Assembly (NCBI GenBank): GCA_029856615.1
Contig: JAHKLF010000031.1
Coordinates: forward strand, 1 to 10,338
Reading direction: 5' to 3'
From: Candidatus Njordarchaeota archaeon
GTDB taxonomy: Archaea; Asgardarchaeota; Njordarchaeia; Njordarchaeales; Njordarchaeaceae
DNA length: 10,338 nt
Part shown: positions 6,169 to 10,338 of the stretch, piece after piece
Layout of the letters: each line of letters opens with the position of its first letter
Position numbering within the stretch: position 1 is the first letter of the stretch
Made by a program: the position numbers and the translations under genes
Notes under the pieces: model-generated
Databases searched by the model: none
Told to the model about the DNA's origin: nothing
The model's input: the letters and a program-made list of their open reading frames with translations, nothing else

Positions 6169-7029
6169 ATGGCGTTTCGCGGTGAGCGTAAAAAGTTGGA
6201 CTTAGGAAAGTATTCACTGGTTGTCTTAGAGAGTTTTGGAAAAAAATTTGAAGTGATCGTAGAACCGCGTACTGTTCTTAGATTCTACAAGGGAGAAGCT
6301 AAACCAGAAGATGCTATTGTGCTAATGGATGTTTTTTTCGATGCACAAAAGGGAGAACGTGCATCGATTGGGGATTTAAGAAAACTTGTACTAAGGGGTG
6401 CTATTGAGGAACAAAGGGAAAGATTAGGGAGAACACTCACGCAAGAAGAAGTGCGTGAATTAAGTGAGCAAGTAAATAAGCTGGACGAAGATAAACTAAG
6501 AGAATTTGCTGCAAAGTATATATTAAAAAAGGGAGAGCTTAAGCTTCCAAAAGACTTAAGAGATGAATTATTAGAAAAAAAGACAAGACAGATTATTGCA
6601 TACCTGCAAAAATATGCCATTAATCCAGCTACAAAAGCACCATATCCTTCTCAGAAAATCAGAGAAGCAATTGAAAGCCTATTTGCTGGCCAAAGAATTG
6701 GTGAAAAAAAGATTCGTATCTTGTTGGACCCCCTAAAAGATGTTAATGAAGAATTACCTGCAGTAATTGAAGCGCTTAAAGCAATATTACCTATAAGGCT
6801 TGAAATAATAGTTGCAAAAATAAGAATTCCTCCTCAGTATACTGGGGTAGCTTATGGGAAAGTAGAAAAGTTTGGAGAAATACGTGAGAGTAACTGGTTA
6901 GATGACGGATCTTGGGAAGCTATAATCCAAGTCCCAGGAGGCCAATTCCTGCAATTCCATAAGGAACTAACGGATTTAACGCACGGTAATATGAAATTGG
7001 AAATCTTAAAGAGAGAGGTAATTAGTTAG
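6169..7029 (+). CDS. ribosome maturation protein SBDS/Sdo1 homologue
   Basis: The SBDS family acts in late maturation of the large ribosomal subunit (with an EFL1-type GTPase in eukaryotes) and occurs in archaeal exosome operons. Domain I spans about 14-72 (KKFEVIVEP, AIVLMDVFFDAQKGERAS). Domain II (about 113-205) contains KKGELKLPKDLRDELLEKK and AINPATKAPYPSQKI. The C-terminal ferredoxin-like domain (about 206-282) includes LPIRLEIIVAKIRIPPQYTG, YGKVEKFGEI, DGSWEAIIQVPGG and LTHGNMKLEIL. At 286 residues it is longer than the usual archaeal 230-240. Most of the excess is an Arg/Glu-rich helical insertion at about 75-112, plus about ten residues near 172-183. The ATG follows AGGTG by seven bases. 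It heads the operon, 12 bases before rrp4. Confidence 0.95.
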   Translation: MAFRGERKKLDLGKYSLVVLESFGKKFEVIVEPRTVLRFYKGEAKPEDAIVLMDVFFDAQKGERASIGDLRKLVLRGAIEEQRERLGRTLTQEEVRELSEQVNKLDEDKLREFAAKYILKKGELKLPKDLRDELLEKKTRQIIAYLQKYAINPATKAPYPSQKIREAIESLFAGQRIGEKKIRILLDPLKDVNEELPAVIEALKAILPIRLEIIVAKIRIPPQYTGVAYGKVEKFGEIRESNWLDDGSWEAIIQVPGGQFLQFHKELTDLTHGNMKLEILKREVIS

Positions 7030-7041
7030 CGGTGGATATCT

Positions 7042-7752
7042 ATGACGATTTATTTTAAAAATATGGACATAGTTGTACCTGGAGATATAATTGCTCGCGG
7101 GGATTATAAAATTATTGAAGGCGCATATAAGTTAGGTGATATGATTGTCGCCGAAGTAATTGGAATTGTTTACATTAAAGACAAAAATATAAAAGTGGTA
7201 CCCCTAGAAGGATCTTACTATATTCCAAAAGTAGGGGATATCATCGTAGGAAAAATAGTCGATTATAATCCTGTTTCATGGAGTGTAGATATAAGAGCTC
7301 CTTATCTAGCACGTTTGGAAGCGAGTGATTATCTCGGAAGACCAATTGATCCAAGCAGGGAGAATATAAATAGATTCTTAGATGTAGGGGACTTAGTGAT
7401 CGCGAAGGTAGCTGTAACGGATAGGTCAACGAACCCACAGCTTGTAGCATATGGGAAGGGACTGGGAAAAATAACTGGGGGAAAAATTGTTTACGTAGCT
7501 CCTCCAAAAATACCGAGGATTTTAGGGCGAAATCAATCAATGATAAAGATGATAAGAGATATAACTAAAGCTGACATCAAAGTTGGTAATAATGGGGTCA
7601 TATGGGTCAAAGCAAGAAATAAGGAATTGGAAGAATTGGTGATAGGTACGATTCTTAAAATTGAGAGAGAATCTCACATCCCTGGACTGACGGAGAGAGT
7701 GAGAGAATTCTTAGTTAATGGGATGAAAAAATTAGAGCTAGGTGATAAATAA
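7042..7752 (+). CDS. rrp4: exosome RNA-binding cap subunit Rrp4
   Basis: This is the cap protein of the archaeal exosome. It sits on the Rrp41/Rrp42 ring and feeds RNA to the central channel, preferring poly(A). Its 236 residues show an N-terminal domain (about 1-60, VVPGDIIARGDYKIIEGAYK), an S1 domain (about 64-136, GDIIVGKIVDYNPVSWSVDI) and a KH domain (about 150-220, PRILGRNQSMIKMIRD and VGNNGVIWV). The KH loop is GRNQS, lacking the second glycine of GxxG; my recollection is that Sulfolobus-type Rrp4 is similar, so this is probably lineage-typical. GGTGGAT (7031-7037) precedes the ATG by four bases. The stop TAA overlaps the rrp41 ATG as TAATG, so the two are translationally coupled. Confidence 0.96.
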   Translation: MTIYFKNMDIVVPGDIIARGDYKIIEGAYKLGDMIVAEVIGIVYIKDKNIKVVPLEGSYYIPKVGDIIVGKIVDYNPVSWSVDIRAPYLARLEASDYLGRPIDPSRENINRFLDVGDLVIAKVAVTDRSTNPQLVAYGKGLGKITGGKIVYVAPPKIPRILGRNQSMIKMIRDITKADIKVGNNGVIWVKARNKELEELVIGTILKIERESHIPGLTERVREFLVNGMKKLELGDK

Positions 7753-8507
7753 TGGCCATTGAGAGGAATGGAGTAATACTTATTGACGAGGAAGGTAGAA
7801 GAAGCGATGGAAGAAAATGGGATGAACTACGTCCAATACATATAAAAGTTGGAGTTTTAAGACGAGCGGATGGCTCCGCCTTAGTAGAAATGGGAAAAAC
7901 CAAGGTGTTAGCATCTGTATATGGACCTCGAGAAATTCACCCAAGACATTTAGCATTACCCGATAAAGCAATACTAAGAGTAGCCTATAGGATGGCTACA
8001 TTTTCTGTGACTGAGAGAAAGAAGCCGCAACCATCTAGGAGAGAAATTGAATTATCTAAAGTAATTAAGGAGGCATTAGCGCCAGCATTGATTTTAGACG
8101 AATTTCCCCGCACCGCTATAGAAGTATACGCGCTTGTATTACAAGCAGATGGAGGAACGCGAGTCGCCTCAATAAATGCAGCAGCATTAGCGCTTGCAGA
8201 CGCAGGCATTCCCATGAAAGACCTCGTTACAGCAATAGCTGTTGGGCGAATTGGTAACTATATAGTAGTGGACTTGAATGATCTAGAGGATAAATATGGA
8301 GATGCAGATATGCCTATTGCTATGATTCCCGTTACTGATGAAATAACATTACTTCAGATGGACGGGACGATGACACCCGAACAATTTGATAAATGTCTCG
8401 AGGCGGCAAAACGTGCGATTCTTGAAATTTATGACTTGCAGAAAGAAGCTCTTCGTTATCGTTATCTTCAAATTAAGAAGGAATTAATGGAGGAGCAAAG
8501 CAAATGA
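7752..8507 (+). CDS. rrp41: exosome catalytic subunit Rrp41 (RNase PH family)
   Basis: This is the active phosphorolytic subunit of the exosome hexamer. It degrades RNA 3' to 5' with phosphate and, in reverse, adds A-rich tails. The 251 residues contain the RNase PH features RSDGRKWDELRP (17-28), the phosphate-binding arginine pair R96-R97 in PSRRE, LQADGGTRVASINAA (130-144), and the metal-binding aspartates D180 and D186 in LEDKYGDADMPIAM. These align with Asp182 and Asp188 reported for the Sulfolobus protein, consistent with an offset of two. All catalytic positions appear intact. Its Shine-Dalgarno GGTGAT (7741-7746) lies inside the last codons of rrp4, and its stop overlaps the rrp42 start as ATGA (8504-8507). 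Confidence 0.97.
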   Translation: MAIERNGVILIDEEGRRSDGRKWDELRPIHIKVGVLRRADGSALVEMGKTKVLASVYGPREIHPRHLALPDKAILRVAYRMATFSVTERKKPQPSRREIELSKVIKEALAPALILDEFPRTAIEVYALVLQADGGTRVASINAAALALADAGIPMKDLVTAIAVGRIGNYIVVDLNDLEDKYGDADMPIAMIPVTDEITLLQMDGTMTPEQFDKCLEAAKRAILEIYDLQKEALRYRYLQIKKELMEEQSK

Positions 8508-9376
8508 TTCCCGAGATTAAAAAGGAAATAATAAGTAAGTTAGAAGAGGAACACATTCTTGCACTGCTTAAAGATGGAAAAAGAATCGATGGTAGGGGGC
8601 TATTTGACTTTAGGAATATTGAGATTCTTCCAGCATTACTAGAGAAAGCCGAGGGTTCTGCTCTTGTTAGATTAGGGGACACTAAAGTTTTAGTGGGTGT
8701 AAAGGTGAGCATGGCTAAACCATTTCCAGATACGCCGAATGAGGGCGTCTTTGTAGTGAATGCAGAGTTTAATCCGCTGGCTTCTCCAGCATTCGAATTA
8801 GGCCCGCCGTCAGATTATGCTATTGAAGTTGCCAGAGTAGTAGATAGAGCAATAAGAAGCGCAGAGATGATCAAGCTGGATGAATTAGCAATAATTCCAG
8901 GTGAACTTGTATGGATGATAAATATTGACATTTATGCGATCGATGACGATGGCAATCTAATTGATGCTTCAATGATTGGGGCTGTAGCAGCCCTGATGTC
9001 CGGTTATCTACCTAAAATTGAAATTATCGATGAAGAAAAGGGTAAAGTAGAAGTGATAAGTGAGGAGAAATATCCCATTCCCTTACAAAATCTTCCGATA
9101 ACGTTTACATTCGCAAAAATAAGAGACTTTATGGTATTGGATCCTAACCATATAGAAGAGAATATAATGGATAGTAGATTAACCATAGCGTTGAACTCCC
9201 AAAATGAAATATGTGCTATTCAGAAAGGGGAGGGGGGAGGATTTAAATTTGAAGATATACAATTAGCTAAAGATATTGTATTAAAAAAAGCAGATAGTAT
9301 TAGAAACTTGATAGTTAATCAATTAGCTAAAAAGCCTCGGGGAGAAGAAGCTTGGGATGAATTAAGGAGGTTATAG
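8504..9376 (+). CDS. rrp42: exosome subunit Rrp42 (inactive RNase PH family)
   Basis: This is the non-catalytic partner of Rrp41 in the hexameric ring; it shapes the RNA channel and active site without catalysing phosphorolysis. The 290 residues include GKRIDGRGLFDFR (25-37), EGSALVRLGDTKVLVGVKV (50-68), the long second segment EFNPLASPAFELGPPSDYAIEVARVVDRAIRSA beginning at 88, and PGELVWMINIDIYAIDDDGNLIDAS (132-156). DSRLTIALNSQNEICAIQKGEGGGF is in the C-terminal half. A D/D metal pair like that of Rrp41 is not seen, as expected. It is slightly longer than the typical 270-275, with an extended tail ending KKPRGEEAWDELRRL. GGAGGAG (8489-8495) lies eight bases before the ATG. It overlaps rrp41 by four bases. 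Confidence 0.96.
   Translation: MIPEIKKEIISKLEEEHILALLKDGKRIDGRGLFDFRNIEILPALLEKAEGSALVRLGDTKVLVGVKVSMAKPFPDTPNEGVFVVNAEFNPLASPAFELGPPSDYAIEVARVVDRAIRSAEMIKLDELAIIPGELVWMINIDIYAIDDDGNLIDASMIGAVAALMSGYLPKIEIIDEEKGKVEVISEEKYPIPLQNLPITFTFAKIRDFMVLDPNHIEENIMDSRLTIALNSQNEICAIQKGEGGGFKFEDIQLAKDIVLKKADSIRNLIVNQLAKKPRGEEAWDELRRL
9364..9374 (+). promoter_or_regulatory. near-perfect Shine-Dalgarno for eL43
   Basis: AAGGAGGTTAT covers the last codons and stop of rrp42 and contains the full GGAGGT core, five to seven bases before the ATG at 9379. It is among the strongest ribosome binding sites in the window, in keeping with a highly expressed ribosomal protein at the end of the operon. Confidence 0.75.
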
Positions 9377-9378
9377 AG

Positions 9379-9654
9379 ATGGGTAAGACTAAAAAGGTAA
9401 AATCTACGGGAAGATTCGGTGCAAGATACGGAGCAGGAATTAGAAAGAGAGTTCTTGCGGTGGAATTAAGAAAGAAGAGAAAATACGTTTGCCCTAAATG
9501 TAACAAAAAGACTCTTAGGTGGAGAGCTGTTGGTATATGGGAGTGCACATCTTGTGGTCTTCAACTCGCAGGCGGTGCTTGGGATCCGCTATCAGATCTC
9601 GGTCGTAGATTATTAATGACGATAGAAAGAGTAAAAATAAGCCAAACGGCTTAA
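9379..9654 (+). CDS. rpl37Ae: ribosomal protein eL43 (L37Ae)
   Basis: This is a zinc-ribbon protein of the large ribosomal subunit. Its 91 residues include the basic N-terminus MGKTKKVKSTGRFGARYG, typical of the family, then the ribbon C38-x2-C41 ... C56-x2-C59 with the conserved block RWRAVGIWECTSCG, and a C-terminal AGGAWDP segment. Length is normal. It starts two bases after the rrp42 stop and is the last gene of the SBDS-exosome operon here. In several archaea the RNA polymerase subunit gene rpoP follows; no such gene follows within this window. Confidence 0.96.
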   Translation: MGKTKKVKSTGRFGARYGAGIRKRVLAVELRKKRKYVCPKCNKKTLRWRAVGIWECTSCGLQLAGGAWDPLSDLGRRLLMTIERVKISQTA

Positions 9655-9678
9655 ATTCCCTAGGTGTGCGTTTAATCA

Positions 9679-9704
9679 TTTTTCTTCAATTGTTAGTTTT
9701 GTTT
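9679..9704 (+). terminator. T-rich terminator-like stretch after the exosome operon
   Basis: About 25 bases after the eL43 stop there are TTTTT (9679-9683) and TTTTGTTT (9697-9704), with no stable hairpin. T-tracts of this kind end many archaeal transcripts. The remaining 9705-9785 segment is A/T-rich and shows no gene. Confidence 0.4.
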
Positions 9705-9785
9705 GTAATAATAAACATCATGATCACTGATTAATAGATGTAGCGAATTCTCTCTTTTGGTAGGAGAAAATCATTAGTAAGGAAT

Positions 9786-9793
9786 CTTTAAAT
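9786..9793 (+). promoter_or_regulatory. possible TATA box for the reductase-like gene
   Basis: CTTTAAAT lies about 25 bases before the ATG at 9815, which would put initiation at or near that ATG and give a leaderless or very short-leader message. The presence of GGGTGAG (9802-9808) conflicts with a leaderless reading, so an earlier start or a shifted initiation site is possible. Confidence 0.35.
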
Positions 9794-9814
9794 TAAAAAA
9801 TGGGTGAGCTTTTG

Positions 9815-10338
9815 ATGAAAGTACTTCTAATTGGGACTAATCCCATTGGTTATTATCTATTAAAGTTTCTGAAAGGAGAGCATGAAATATGGTTATTAGT
9901 TGAAGAGAAGTGGGCTACAAAATTGAGTAAAGAAGGGGCTCTAATAATAAAAGAGAGAATGGAAGAAAGAGAGATTCCTATAGATTTAGCTACGTACTCT
10001 CTTTATGAGTTTTCTGGAGAACGTGTTGACCTCATTATAATGAGCGAATTCGCTTATATGATGAAAAATAGATTTTCGGATATAAGTGAACTAGATATAC
10101 AAACTAATTCATTGATAATAGCGTCAAATGCATTAGGAGTAGAAGAAGAATTACCAAGGGAGCTTCTTAAGAAGACGAATTTAATGCGGTGCATTACTAA
10201 CAGTGTAGTAATATGGGATGAAATAGGGAAGATAAGAATTCCTTACAGGGAGAATCTTTTCATAGGATTCATCAATAAGCAGAGTTTTAATAATAGTGAT
10301 GTCTTAAAGGGTATGATCTCTAACGAGATTATCTTGTC
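9815..10338 (+). CDS. divergent ketopantoate reductase-like protein (C-terminus cut by window edge)
   Basis: The frame is open for 174 codons from the ATG at 9815 to the right edge. The N-terminus MKVLLIGTNPIGYYLLKFL is a Rossmann beta-alpha start resembling the PanE/ApbA family. The dinucleotide loop is GTNPIG instead of GxGxxG. VDLIIMSEFAY (71-81) sits where PanE carries a KA-W/Y catalytic-site motif; the lysine is replaced (F79). SNALG (104-108) aligns with the family's QNG-x-G and keeps the asparagine (N105). CITNSVVIWDEIGKIR and a following GFIN fit the end of the Rossmann domain. GGGTGAG (9802-9808) lies six bases before ATG 9815. An in-frame ATG at 9800 would place this site inside the gene, so 9815 is preferred. 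The second PanE domain with the catalytic lysine lies beyond the window. The reaction and substrate are uncertain. Confidence 0.7.
   Translation, partial: MKVLLIGTNPIGYYLLKFLKGEHEIWLLVEEKWATKLSKEGALIIKERMEEREIPIDLATYSLYEFSGERVDLIIMSEFAYMMKNRFSDISELDIQTNSLIIASNALGVEEELPRELLKKTNLMRCITNSVVIWDEIGKIRIPYRENLFIGFINKQSFNNSDVLKGMISNEIIL

Noticed and set aside
6285..6620. Long open frame on the minus strand opposite the SBDS gene, and similar ones opposite rrp41, rrp42 and eL37
   Set aside because: They are Ser/Leu-rich mirror frames of strongly coding genes with no ribosome binding site or recognisable domain.
7525..7540. Degenerate KH loop GRNQS in Rrp4 as a lost RNA-binding site
   Set aside because: Thermoproteota Rrp4 proteins, as I recall them, have comparable GKNKS-type loops, so this is ordinary for the family.
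9800..9814. ATG at 9800 as the start of the reductase-like gene
   Set aside because: It would place the GGGTGAG ribosome binding site inside the gene, and the Rossmann fold begins directly at the ATG at 9815.

Overview
The window is archaeal. It carries a full set of archaeal or archaeal/eukaryotic-type proteins: SBDS/Sdo1, exosome subunits Rrp4, Rrp41 and Rrp42, ribosomal proteins eL37 and eL43, an Sm-like protein, a translin-family protein, an archaeal/eukaryotic-type tryptophanyl-tRNA synthetase and an archaeal-type cis-prenyltransferase. Most genes have Shine-Dalgarno sites of the GGAGGTGAT family, several starts are TTG, and TATA-like boxes precede the promoter-bearing genes. The DNA is visibly A+T-rich, but the tRNA is about 75% G+C (53 of 71 bases), which suggests a thermophile. 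The KH-domain loop of Rrp4 and the presence of translin fit a Thermoproteota/TACK lineage. That placement is inference only.

Layout. Positions 1-2614 are read on the minus strand: tRNA-Gly(UCC), then uppS (cis-prenyltransferase), trpS (TTG start, overlapping uppS by 11 bp) and a translin-family gene that runs off the left edge. A 295-bp divergent intergenic region (2615-2909) separates this block from the rest, which is all on the plus strand. Next come an unrecognised 335-residue helical protein (2910-3917) and a membrane site-2-type metalloprotease with a PDZ domain (3976-5199). A tight Sm-like/eL37/small membrane protein cluster follows (5249-6062). After a promoter-bearing gap comes the exosome operon SBDS-rrp4-rrp41-rrp42-eL43 (6169-9654). 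After a T-rich terminator-like gap, a divergent ketopantoate reductase-like gene starts at 9815 and runs off the right edge.

How the genes work together. The exosome block groups the nine-subunit RNase/polyadenylation core (Rrp41/Rrp42 ring plus Rrp4 cap) with a ribosome-maturation factor and a ribosomal protein of the large subunit. The Sm-like protein and eL37 extend the RNA/translation theme, as do TrpRS, tRNA-Gly and the translin-family protein. UppS makes long-chain polyprenyl diphosphate for lipid-linked glycans. The protease, the unknown helical protein and the small membrane protein have no evident link to these.

I found no mobile element, CRISPR array or obvious novel system. The points most worth a second look are: two copies of the same 18-bp dyad (CTAATA-N6-TATTAG) flanking the tRNA-Gly gene; an 18-bp perfect palindrome inside the protease gene; a roughly 30-residue insertion in SBDS; a TrpRS whose KMSKS-type loop reads PMSSS; and two unrecognised genes.
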